Positions 22,698 to 34,166 of a stretch of 64,000 bases of DNA are shown here, one piece after another. The stretch is taken from the NCBI GenBank assembly GCA_051294375.1, contig CM119269.1, positions 3,792,069 to 3,856,068 of the forward strand, given 5' to 3'. The first letter of the stretch is position 1. Every line of letters starts with the position of its first letter. The stretch comes from Paraspadella gotoi (Eukaryota > Chaetognatha). The position numbers and the translations under genes were made by a program. Under the pieces are notes generated by a model that had not been told where the DNA came from, ran no database searches, and saw nothing but the letters and a program-made list of their open reading frames with translations.

Positions 22698-22819
22698 ATC
22701 CATCCAGAAATCTTCTTCCCAAATCTTCGTCGGATCCTCTTTCCTTTACTCTGCATACAGAGTCCAACGGGGATATCAAGATGTCTATCGGACGATCCCT
22801 GCACTCGGGAGAAACTTGA
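22698..22819 (+). CDS. Candidate terminal exon, unknown protein
   Basis: A strong pyrimidine tract ends in CCAACTCAG at 22697. The exon after it reads in phase 1 for 39 codons to TGA at 22817-22819. The peptide is Ser-rich and polar (SSSDPLSFTLHTESNGDIKM inside), with no membrane helix or known domain. Two weaker upstream candidates are exon starts at 21445 and 21589, also behind AG acceptors. The alternative frame on the same strand stays open too, so this is a suggestion, not a firm call. No family recognised. Confidence 0.3.
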
Positions 22820-23840
<1,021 letters not shown>

Positions 23841-24438
23841 CGGTTGTTGGGTTTAGTTAAACAAGGGATGGGATGCGATTTTTGAACGATTTGTTCATAC
23901 TATATTATTATCATTTTTAGTCAAATTTAAACAAAGTCAAGTAATAGGATTTACAGGAATATCTACATATTTAAAAAACCTGGGCGGAAAGTATTTTAAT
24001 GTGTTGTAAGTTATGTTTTATGTACGTGTGTTGCGTAAGTGCTCCCTGTATTTCCAGAGGACAACACTAACATGGTAGCATCGTAGAAAATGGATAAAAA
24101 ATAAAAATAAAATATCAATTAAATTGAAAAACCAATTACTACTTTTATATTAAATAATTTTAAAATTTCATAATTGAAAGATTCAATGTACATTGCATAT
24201 TGTACCACGATTGGAAACGTTTTCATTCGCTTCTTGTAAATGTTTGTTTGCCTATTTGGAGCCAAGTCCTCAAACAAACATAAAAAAACCCCAGAGCACA
24301 AATTTTGTAGGATGGTTTTTCTTGATTAAACCTCCGAACTCCGGAGAATAGAGGAACCGGAAGCCATTCATACTCGCGCGCTTCACGATATGAGATTCTC
24401 GCCGAGACTCCGACGGATTCGATTCTCCACCTGAGGCT
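23841..24438. other. AT-rich intergenic DNA
   Basis: No gene or clear repeat seen. Confidence 0.5.
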
Positions 24439-24520
24439 GTGAGATTGTGAGATGGTGAGATGGTGAGGAGGTGAGTAGGTGGGGTGGCGAGGTTGTGAAT
24501 CGGTGAGTCGGTGAGAAAGT
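24439..24520 (+). repeat. GTGAGATG-type minisatellite
   Basis: About nine units of 8-9 bases with the core GGTGAG and drifting ends. Confidence 0.7.
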
Positions 24521-25132
24521 GAGCTTCTTTTTTTCGTCTCTTTTTCAATTTCACAGCATCTGGTTTACGACGTCGACGACGACGATAACGAGGAAACCTA
24601 TGTGACGGCCACAAATGAAGATGACAATGTCGGTGAATGACGATGACATGAATAGAAAAATGACAAAAACGATGAAAGCGATAAAAATTTAAATCTTAAT
24701 AACTGTGAGTCAAACAATATTTCTGGGGAAAATCGAAACCCATTAACTCCGGAATGAGTCCGCCACTTTTTGTCTACGATCGCGAAGACCAAAACATTCC
24801 AGAGGGCGCGGTCTTTCTTCGATTCACAACATCGAAAACATCTTCGATGACAACGGAAGAGAACAACAAACAAAAGAACCATGATAACGACGACAACAAT
24901 AACAAAAACAGTCAGGTTTTCCAGCTGAACGAGAATTGTTGAGGTTTTTCGGATCTAAGGTTTCATCTATCACGTTTCATACATAAATTTTAAACTCAAA
25001 CGCTATGCCAAGGCTTAAACATTCTGCCGTCTCAAATCATCTACGGACACCAGAGCGCAAATCAGCCTGGAGTGAGAGAGTACCCTTCACTCGTTAGACC
25101 AACTCCTTTCAATTCTAATTCAAGACGACGAG
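24521..25132. other. Intergenic with scattered GATGAC/GACGAC words
   Basis: Interrupted Asp-type triplet repeats at 24570-24660 and 24850-24915. No gene recognised. Confidence 0.45.
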
Positions 25133-25175
25133 AATTACGACGACGACGACGACGACGACGACGACTACGACGACA
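25133..25175 (+). repeat. (ACG)n trinucleotide repeat
   Basis: About twelve CGA/GAC units with two point changes. Confidence 0.85.
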
Positions 25176-26224
25176 AAGAATGGTTTGTTCTCCGCTTTTT
25201 TTCCCCTCTCTCTCTCTCGGCGGGCGTGGTTCTAACGGGGGATAATTACACGGGGGAACTCGGTTAAAACGTCGAATCGAATCAAGAGAAATGAGTTTCG
25301 TATAGCGAGGAGACGAGGAGAGAAATCCACCGGATAAATTTAAACCAAGACTATTTTTATTTATTTTTTTTTTAAATTTTTATTTTTCTTTTCTTGAGTC
25401 TTGAAGATCAAAGGAAAAATTCTTGCCACGAAATTTCGGCCGCTCAACTTTTCTTGTAATGTGTTGGGTTTTTTGGAAGACATTTTAAGAGATCAATTTT
25501 TTTTTAAGATCTTATGGTATATTGGAATAGAGGGTTAGTCGTATGGACCTACTGACTCCTTTGGCCCATGCACGATGTCGAAGAACGAATTTAAGGAGAA
25601 GTTAATATTTTTTAATAAATTATTCATAAGACCGCAAGAGAAAATAAAATTAAATTAACTTTTGAAAATGGCGTCGGAATTGTTTTTTGTTTTTAGTAGT
25701 AAGATCAAAAAAACAAATATGGCGTAGGAAATAAAAAAAAAGAAAAGAGGGAAGCGAGTAAATGTTAAAAAGCGAAATAGAAATTCACTCTTTACCCGCT
25801 GCTACTTTTCGCTTTAGCTTTCACCGCATTAGCATTTACGGCATTTGCATTTACGGCTTTTTTCCCCCCAAGAGAAATAGCAAGCGCAATGGCTCAATTA
25901 CAGTAGCCGACTTTGGAGAGAGATGAGAGTTTTATGTTACGATTATAGCGGAATAAATTTGGCGGAAATAGTTGGCTTAATCATAACTTTTTTTTTTTAA
26001 CTCGACTGTTCTTTCGGCGTTGGCCGCTCATGTTGACGATTTATTTTACGTCATCGCCTCGGTTTAAAAAAAAAAAAACATTTAAGAAACAATGTGTTTT
26101 TATTTTTATTTCTGCTTCCCTAAAGATTCTTGCGGAGAGAAAAAGAAATTTCCGTCTATATATTTGGTTTTCGGAGAAACGGAATCGAGAAAACGCGTTT
26201 CGGTTAAAGCTCCGACATTAATCT
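25176..26224. other. Intergenic, no gene seen
   Basis: Mixed to AT-rich sequence. A short repeat of GCATT(A/T)GCATTTACGGC lies at 25825-25858. Confidence 0.45.
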
Positions 26225-26625
26225 TGTTTTTTTGGAGAGTGGGGGGGCGGAGGAGGGGGGGAGAAAGAAAGGTAGGCGGATGACGGAGGAGAAAGATAGG
26301 AGGGACGAGAGGAGGTAAAATATTGGGGAGAGGACGGAGGAAGAGAGGAAGAAAGGAGGTAAAATAGAGAAGAAGAAGATAGGGCGAAGCGAAGGAGTCG
26401 ACATAAAATATTGAATTGCGAATTAATTAGGGAAATGAAGGAAGGAAGGGAGAAAAGAGGTCGAAAGGTAGGATGAGAGGAACGGTACGCCGCGAGGAGA
26501 AATGACAAATGAAAAGAAAACGATAGGAGGGAATAATAAAAAAAAGAGATAGAAAGGTGAAGAATTCAAAAAGAAAAGAAAGAGAGGACAGAAGTTGAGA
26601 AGTAAAGTGATTCTGGACCCCGAGT
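26225..26625. repeat. Purine-rich (G/A) low-complexity tract
   Basis: About 400 bases with mostly A and G on the plus strand (GGAGG, GAAAG, AGAGG words). Minus-strand Ser/Pro/Phe frames here come from composition. Confidence 0.7.
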
Positions 26626-26704
26626 TGCGTTGATGGTTTTGATAGCGACGATTCCTTTCGCTTTTAGATGGTCTCGTTGGAGATCCGTGAGGGGAATGGA
26701 GAAC

Positions 26705-26705
<1 letters not shown>

Positions 26706-26763
<58 letters not shown>
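26706..26763. repeat. (GA)n microsatellite
   Basis: GA run with one AAGACAG interruption. Confidence 0.9.
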
Positions 26764-26767
<4 letters not shown>

Positions 26768-26873
26768 AATTTCTGAGCAAGAAACAGTCCGTCTTTGAAT
26801 GCGGCGGGCTAAGCAAACGCCACGCATTGAAGTTTGGAGACCGGGGTTTGCCTCATGGATGGATTTGTTTGTG

Positions 26874-27013
<140 letters not shown>

Positions 27014-27055
27014 AAGAGAAAGAAAAGGGTGAGTTAAGGGTTTGGGGTAGTTTAG

Positions 27056-27215
27056 ATTGGGTAACGATTCCCCCGGCCGCGTGGCACGTTCCGCGACAGC
27101 GCCGCACCCGCGTTGCGCTGTTCTTTCGAGCGTGTTGTTGCTCCGATTCACTCGCTTCTGTTTTCTTTTTCTTCTCTCCTTTTCTGCGCCACGAGCGGCG
27201 CAAACGTTGACGACT
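27056..27215. promoter_or_regulatory. CpG-rich island
   Basis: CpG density is high (CCCCGGCCGCG, CCGCGACAGCGCCGC). It could mark a promoter, but no start site, TATA or recognised exon is attached. Confidence 0.3.
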
Positions 27216-28130
27216 TTCCGTTGTTCTTTTTTTTTAAGCTTAAGTCTTTGGTATCGATTGTGAAGGAGCCTTTCGTCCCAGGATCGGTTGGTCGGTCGGT
27301 CAGTCTAACTACTATTGACTGATTATTGTTAAATGAAATTGGCACAACCAATATAAAAATTATCGATTCATTTAATAAATACGCTATCTTGCCCCTGACT
27401 TTGGACAGGACAGGACAGGCTTTGGTGCTTTAAGGTCTCCATCAGTCTTACAAGAAAATTACATAGCAGATCCCTGAAAGTTTCCAATCAAGACTCTCTC
27501 ACAGTCTCGTGTATTCACTCCCAGTGAACCTGGCTTCCCTATCAATGAATTCGTATAATATTTCAAAGAATGTTTCAATTGTATAAAAAAGACCACTTCC
27601 TTAAGTATATTAAATAAATAAATACTATATTGTACTCCGCCTAGCATCAAAATACAAGTATCATTGAAATCATAATAATTATATTTTGTTGAATTGTAAA
27701 CTGTACAATTTATGCGTTTATCTGTAATGCTGTATGCCCTTTTGAATGTACTGTTTCAACTAATTGTTGTAAACGAATAAAACACATATATAAATCGGAG
27801 AGCTGATTGGAATATACAAGAGCAATAATGAAATCGTAGCGTGAAGTTATGATTCAATTTGGCAATGGAAGTTTAAAAGAAGATAAAACAATTACTTCTG
27901 AGTCGGGGTCATGACCGCAGCAGCTCGGTCGTTGACGTCGGTGGTAACGAAGGCCGTCCAACCACATGGTTCGCAAAGAAAGAAGCCGCGGGTGAAAAGA
28001 GGAAAAAAAGAATATTGAAAAGAAAAAAAAAATGTTGTGGCTTCGATGAATTTTCTGATTTATTATTGACTCAGAGATTTCATGTCTTTTTCGATGCCAC
28101 GAGAGTTCAAGAACTAAGGATAATGAAAAC
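27216..28130. other. Intergenic with an AATAAA-ended, transcript-like stretch
   Basis: GGTCGGTC words at 27288-27303 and GGACA repeats at 27405-27420. The stretch 27630-27790 ends TTGTAAACGAATAAAAC and looks like the 3' end of a polyadenylated transcript or LINE, without coding support. Confidence 0.35.
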
Positions 28131-28690
28131 AAAAAAAATAAAAAGATTGAAAGATAAAAAGAAACTTCATCCGGTTTGATCGAAAAAGAAAAAAAAGAAA
28201 ACGAAAAGAAAGAAATTGTATTGATAATAAAAATGTATCAAAAATAATATTAATTTTGAAAAAGGAGAGAGATGAGAGAGACGGGAAAAAAAAATTGAAA
28301 TGAGGCGCAGTTCAGAATTAGATATACTAGACTGATTAAAAAAGGATTATTTCGGGAGCAGAGCAGAGAGTAAATGAGAAAAAAGAGAAGATGTACAAAG
28401 AGAAGAGATAAAAGAAAAAAAAGAGAAGTTAAGAAGGGGAAGGAAGAAGAAAGAAAAGAAATAAAATATCGATACGCGAGGAAAGAGGGAAGATTAAAAT
28501 GATGTGAAGGACAAAAAAAGGAGGAAAGAAAGAAAGAAATAAAAAAATAATAATAAAAAAAGAAAGGGAATACGAGGAAAGGGACGAAGGAAAAAAAAAC
28601 ACCCGAAAAGGGAATATAAAGAAATAAGGAGGAAGAAAAAAGAAAGGAAGAAAATGAGAGAAAAAAAAAGGAAAGGAGAAGTTGGGTACA
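28131..28690. repeat. A/G-rich low-complexity tract
   Basis: About 560 bases dominated by AAAAG, GAAAG and AGGAAG words. Confidence 0.7.
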
Positions 28691-29639
28691 TTTTTAGCCC
28701 GGGTTCTCCGTTCGGTCGACCCGATTTTATCGTTGCTGACATCAGTCGAGCTCAAAAGTTTTTTTTTAACATTATTTCTGTCAGTTTATCGACTGAGCCT
28801 TTTTCCTCCCGCCTTCCTTCTCCCTTTTTATCCGCCATTTTGTTGCGTCAAAAAAGTTCTCGAGTCAAGGTCGCAAGGATAATTATTCATGGTATCTATT
28901 TTTTTTATGAATGAAAGATTGGCTAAATTTGGTACGAATTATATTTGAAAAATGACAAATAATTTACAAGTGTCGATAGCAGGGATAAAGAATATTGTGA
29001 ATTAAATACGGCGTTCAATGTAGAATTATTAATGCGTCGATGCGATCGTAAAAAACTGGTATTTTATTGGCTTAAAATCAGAAATGGGGAATTTTTTTTA
29101 TTAAAAGCTTACTGAACTTATTTAAAAAACTTCAATGTTTCAATCCAATTCACTAAATATAACGGATTATATATCCAATGTTCATAAATCAATACGTCTT
29201 TACTTAAATACATTTGTTACTTCTCGTTACTCTCCACTAGTTTACTATGTTACTATTTAAAATGTTTCAAAAGTAATACAAGATCTAACGTAAAGCAGTA
29301 CGTGTAATAATAATATCTTATAATGTCTATTTAACAAGAATATATATACATAAAATTTAATAACATTTGACATACAAATATTTTCTATATGATTTCTCAT
29401 CGTTTATTTCCTTCACCCTTCTCTTTATTCATTTCTAAATTGATTATTCCATTTTCAATCTTTTTTTCTTTCCTCTTTTCATCCTTTTCCACTCCTTTTC
29501 CTCTTTCTTCCTTTTTTTTCCCCGTTTTCTTACAATTTCCCTTTTTTTTTCTTTCTTACCCTCTGTCGTTCCCCAGGCTCCTCCTCCCTTAACATTTATC
29601 ATTCGTTCCCGTTCATTTATTCGACGGAAATGGGGACCG
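28691..29639. other. AT-rich DNA, then pyrimidine-rich lead-in to the satellite
   Basis: No gene recognised. 29390-29600 is C/T-rich. Confidence 0.5.
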
Positions 29640-32090
29640 GGGAACCGGAAGTACTCTCCCTCCCGCCACGCCTCTTTTAAGGGGAAGAACGCTCTCTCTC
29701 TCACTCGCCCATCTTTACCGGAAGTACTCTCTCTCACACCACGCCTCTTTTGAAACGAAATACACTCTCTCTTCCGCCACGCCCATCTTTATAGGAAGTA
29801 CTCTCTTTCACACCACGTCTCTTTTAAATGGAAATACACTCTCACTTNNNNNNNNNNNNNNNNNNNNNNNNNACGCTCTTTTAAATGCGAAATACACTTT
29901 CTCACTGTCCAATCCCCATCTTTACGGAAATACTCTCTCACACCACGTCTCTTTTAAAGGGAAAATACACTCTCCCTTCCCGTAACGCCCATCTTTACCG
30001 GAAATACTCTCTCTCACACCACGTCTCTTTTAAAGGGAAATACACTCTTACTTCAGTAACGCCCATCTTTACCGGGAAGTACTCTCTCACAGCCACGTTC
30101 TTTTTTAAAGGGAAATACACTCTTCCTTCCGTAACGCCCATTTTTACGGAAATACTCTCTCACACCACGTCTCTTTTAAAGGGAAATACACTCTCCCTTC
30201 CGTAACGCCCATCTTTACCGGAAAGTACTCTCTCTCACACCACGTCCTCTTTTAAAGGGAAATACACTCTTACTTCAGTACGCCCATCTTTACCGGAAGT
30301 ACTCTCTCACACCACGTCTCTTTTAAAGGAAATACACTCTTCCTTTCGTAACGCCCATCTTTACCGGAAATACTCTCTCTCACACCCACGTCTCTTTTAA
30401 AGGGATAATACACTCTCTTCCGTAACGCCCATCTTTACGGAAAGTACTCTCCCTCACACCCACGATCTCTTTTAAAGGGAAATACACTCTCACTTCGTAA
30501 CGCCCATCTTTACCGGAAGTACTTCTCTCACACCACGTCCTTTTAAGCGGAAATACACTCTTTCTTCCGTAACGCCCATCTTTACCGGAAATACTCTCTC
30601 ACACCACGTCTCTTTTAAAGGGAAATACACTCTCCACTTCCGTAACGGCCCATCTTTACCGGAATATCTCTCTCACACCACGTCTCTTTTAAAGGGAAAT
30701 ACACTCTTACTTCAGTAACGCCCATCTTTTAGCGGAAGTACTCTCTCACACCACATCCTTTTAAGGGAAATACACTCTACTTCGTAACGCCCATCTTTAT
30801 CGGAAGTACTCTCTCTCCACACCACGTCTCTTTTAAAGGGAAATACAACTCTTACTTTCCAGTAACGCCCATCTTTACCGGAAATCTCTCTCACACCACT
30901 CTTTTTTTAAAGGGAAATACACTCTCCCTTCCGTAACGCCATCTTTACCGAAATACTCTCTCTCACACCACGTCTCTTTTAAAAGGAATACACTCTTACT
31001 CTGCAGTAACGCCCATCTTTACCGGAAGTACTCTCTCACACCACATCTCTTTTAAAGAGAATACACTCTCCACTTCCCTAACGCCCATCTTTAACGGAAG
31101 TACTCTCTCTCACACCACGTCTCTTTTAAAGGAGAAATACACTCTTACTTCGTAAACGCCCATCTTTACCGGAAGTACTCTCTCACACCACATCTCTTTT
31201 AAAGGGAAATACACTCTCACTTCCGTAACGCCCATCTTTTACCGGAAGTACTTCTCTCACCCACCAGTCTCTTTTAAAGTGGAAATACACTCTACTTCCT
31301 AACGCCCATCTTTACCGGAAAGTACTCTTCTCACACCACGTCTCTTTTAAAGGAAATACACTCTTACTTCCAGTAACGCCCATCCTTTACGGAAGTGACT
31401 CTCTCACACACATCTCTTTTAAAGGGAAATCTTTTGTAACGCCCATCTTTACCGGAAGTACTCTCTCACACCACATCTCTTTAAAGGGAAATACACTCTC
31501 ACTTCCGTAACGCCCATCTTTCACGCGGAAGTACTCTCTCACACACTCTTTTTAAAGGGAAATACACTCTCACTTCCCTAACGCCCATCTTTACCGAAAG
31601 TACTCTCTCTCACACCACGTTCTCTTTTAAAGGGAATATACACTCTTCACTTCAGTAACGCCCATCTTTACCGGAAGTACTCTCTCACAACACATCTCTT
31701 TAAAGGGAAATACCACTCCTCACTTCCGTAAACGCCGCATCTTTTTACGCGAAGTACTTACTATCTCTCACACCACGTCTCTTTTAAGGAATACACTCTT
31801 TACTTAGTAACGCCCATCCTTTACCGGAAGTACTCCTTCTCACACACCGTCTCTTTTAAAGGGAAATACACTCTCCCTTCCGTAACGCCATCTTTACCGG
31901 AAAGTACTCTATCTCTCACACACGCCGTCTTTTTTGAAGCGGCGAAATACACTCTCACTTCCGCCACGCCTCTCTTCCTAAAGGTATTTACATTCTCCTT
32001 CTTGCCAACGCCTATCTTTATCGGACAGTACGGCTCTCTCCAGCCCCGCTCTTAAAACCAGAAATACTCGGCTTTCACTCTTTCCCCAGA
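29640..32090. repeat. 72-bp satellite array built from a diverged 36-bp dimer
   Basis: About 30 units. One half reads ACGCCCATCTTTACCGGAAG then TACTCTCTCACACC. The other reads ACGTCTCTTTTAAAGGGAAA then TACACTCTCACTTCCGTA. The halves align with each other (CATCTTTA/CTCTTTTA, GGAAGTACTCTCTCA/GGAAATACACTCTCA). Both ends decay into divergent units. Many single-base indels occur; some are certainly errors. Seventy-two is divisible by three, so one frame on each strand lacks stops in the consensus, but indels break it constantly. It is interrupted by a 25-N gap at 29848-29872. Confidence 0.95.
29848..29872. other. Assembly gap (25 N) inside the satellite
   Basis: Placeholder-sized gap; true array length is unknown. 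Confidence 0.99.
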
Positions 32091-32209
32091 CCAACCGAAA
32101 TTATTAACATTTTCAATCGGAAAAATTATCTTTAAAGTTAACGGTGAGTGATATTTCTGACAGCAAAATTCGGAGATCAAACATAATATAGCATCCCCCG
32201 GGAGAATTT

Positions 32210-32580
32210 CACGACTCCAACCGCCTGGGGATAAAACATGGCCTCCACATGTTAGTCAGCTCTCTCTCTCTCTCCTCTCGTCTCTCTCTCTCTGACTCTT
32301 CTCTCTCTCTTTCTATCTGCGACCATGACGCCCCGCGCGTGACGCACCGTCAACCGCCTGCGCCCTCCATCGTTTTCTCCGGTCGTCGATCGGAACGACG
32401 AACAAAGTGCAACGCGAGGCTCGACAGAGCGGTTCGCGCGTTTGAGGATTATTTCGGTCGTCGTCGTCGTCGTCGTCGTATTCGTCGTCGTCGTTTAAAG
32501 ATCTCAGGAGGACGCGGGTGGCCGCGGGCGGCGTTCACGTGGTCGTCGTTCCATAAACGTCCTCATAACCGATTTATGGG
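32210..32580. promoter_or_regulatory. CpG-rich region with (CT)n and (CGT)n, copy 1
   Basis: A CT run (32258-32310), CpG-dense DNA and a (CGT)n array (32457-32497) follow each other, with ATGGCCTCC just upstream. It is promoter-like in composition only; no exon is confirmed. Confidence 0.3.
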
Positions 32581-32612
32581 TTTTTCATAATTGTTCTTTT
32601 CCATTGTTGCGG

Positions 32613-32660
32613 TCGTCGTCATCGTCGTCGTCGTCGTCATCGTCATCGTCATCGTCGTTG
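32613..32660 (+). repeat. (CGT)n / (CATCGT)n repeat
   Basis: CGT units pass into CATCGT units. The same is seen at 39207-39262. Confidence 0.85.
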
Positions 32661-33932
32661 TCGATCGTTGATATTCTCGTGGACCCAGTTAATCATTGCT
32701 GCTATTGTCTTCGGCACGTTGCGTTGTTGTTGCAGTTGAATGAGCTTTTGTTCTTAATAAGCAGTATTAAGTTCAATAGTATTAATAAATGACGCCTCCA
32801 ATGCTATTCCTGCGTTTGAGGCTCACGGAGACATATAACCTAATACGTGAGTGGAGGTCGCGAGAAAACAATAAAAACAGATCGTTTTTGGTTCACCGCG
32901 CACGCACAGTCTTCAACTGTTAGATCTACAAAAACATTTTTCCCCACCACCGTATTTGAAACTTAAGGTTCGTAGAGCGTGGCTGTCGTTGGACAACTAA
33001 CTGGCTGAGCTGATCCTGCGCTATCAAAAACGAGCAGGAATTCGAGTTGAGATGGGCGCGGACGAGACGATGGGCGTCCGGTCAAGACGTCTCAAGCATG
33101 ATGATCTGACGACAAAGTCGAAGCCCAGCACTTCTATCTAAAGTCGATGAGATGGAGTTACGAAGTCCTTGTCGCAAAGAATAAACAAAAACATTTAATA
33201 CACACTCAAGCAAATTATATATATAAAAGTTTTTAAGAATCATCTTTACTTGTTTCTGAGCCAAATTTGCTAGAAAAAGGTTGCCTCTATCACAAGGAAA
33301 ATCCACCAATCACGCGATCACAAAGGTCTTTAAAAAGAAGTTTCCGAGATATTAAAAGCGCATTCTTATCTTTTAAAAAAAGTTATTGAAAACGCATTGC
33401 AAGACTGAACAATCTAGAGTTACACGTCGATTAGAAATCAAGGCTTGAGATCTAAAGAAACCGCGCCCCGGGACACCAAATCAGCAAACAGCCATGCGTA
33501 GCCACTCGGAAGCTGTTACTTAAGTATATATTACTCATGATACAAATTCGAAACAAAGATGTCGCTGTGATCGCGGAAGAAAAAGAATTTCCTTGCGTTA
33601 GTAATAATAGAAATAAAGAGCATCGCGGCTGAAAGAAGATGAAGTTTGGATTTCCACGGTATATATTTTGATAATGATTTTTCGCTAACACCCCCCGCCT
33701 ATCTCAGGCATGCCAAACATGGCATACTGGGATACCGAGCCATGGTCTTAGAAATAATCATCAAATATATCGGGGCGAGGGATGGACAAGTAGAGAAGGA
33801 AATAAATTTTAACCGCCTGAGTATGCAAAAAATGCGCCAGGACTTACTTGCTAAGCCCAAAATAAACTGTGCGATTCCATAAAACCAGGAAAACCGGTTT
33901 CTTTCCTCAAAAGCCGACAAAACGGAGAAGAG

Positions 33933-34166
33933 ACGAGCAACGGCGGCAGACGACAACCTGACCGGCGCGTGAGCTTCCTCTTCCAACACGGCAGTTTGTA
34001 CTTCAAGTCATGCATGTTTTGAAGACGATAACAGTGGGAGTACAAGACACGAATAATATCAAAATTGTACGAGATGGTAAAATACATAGCCGTTAATAAT
34101 TAAATTCTGCTGACTTCAATTAAATCAGGGCTTCGAAGTTCGGATTCGTACGGATCGCCGGTCACG
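33933..34166 (+). repeat. 230-bp direct repeat, first copy
   Basis: Begins ACGAGCAACGGCGGCAG and ends GGTCACG. It matches 38238-38460 with scattered indels. The ends lack the TG...CA of LTRs. Confidence 0.85.

Larger units (their letters stand above)
31830..32953. repeat. Satellite-edge duplication, copy 1 (matches 38478-39557)
   Basis: From the last satellite units through a CpG-rich stretch and two (CGT)n arrays, this segment recurs at 38478-39557. Differences are mainly one- or two-base indels and repeat-length changes. The match ends at CCCCACC (32953), after which the two copies go into unrelated DNA. Confidence 0.9.
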
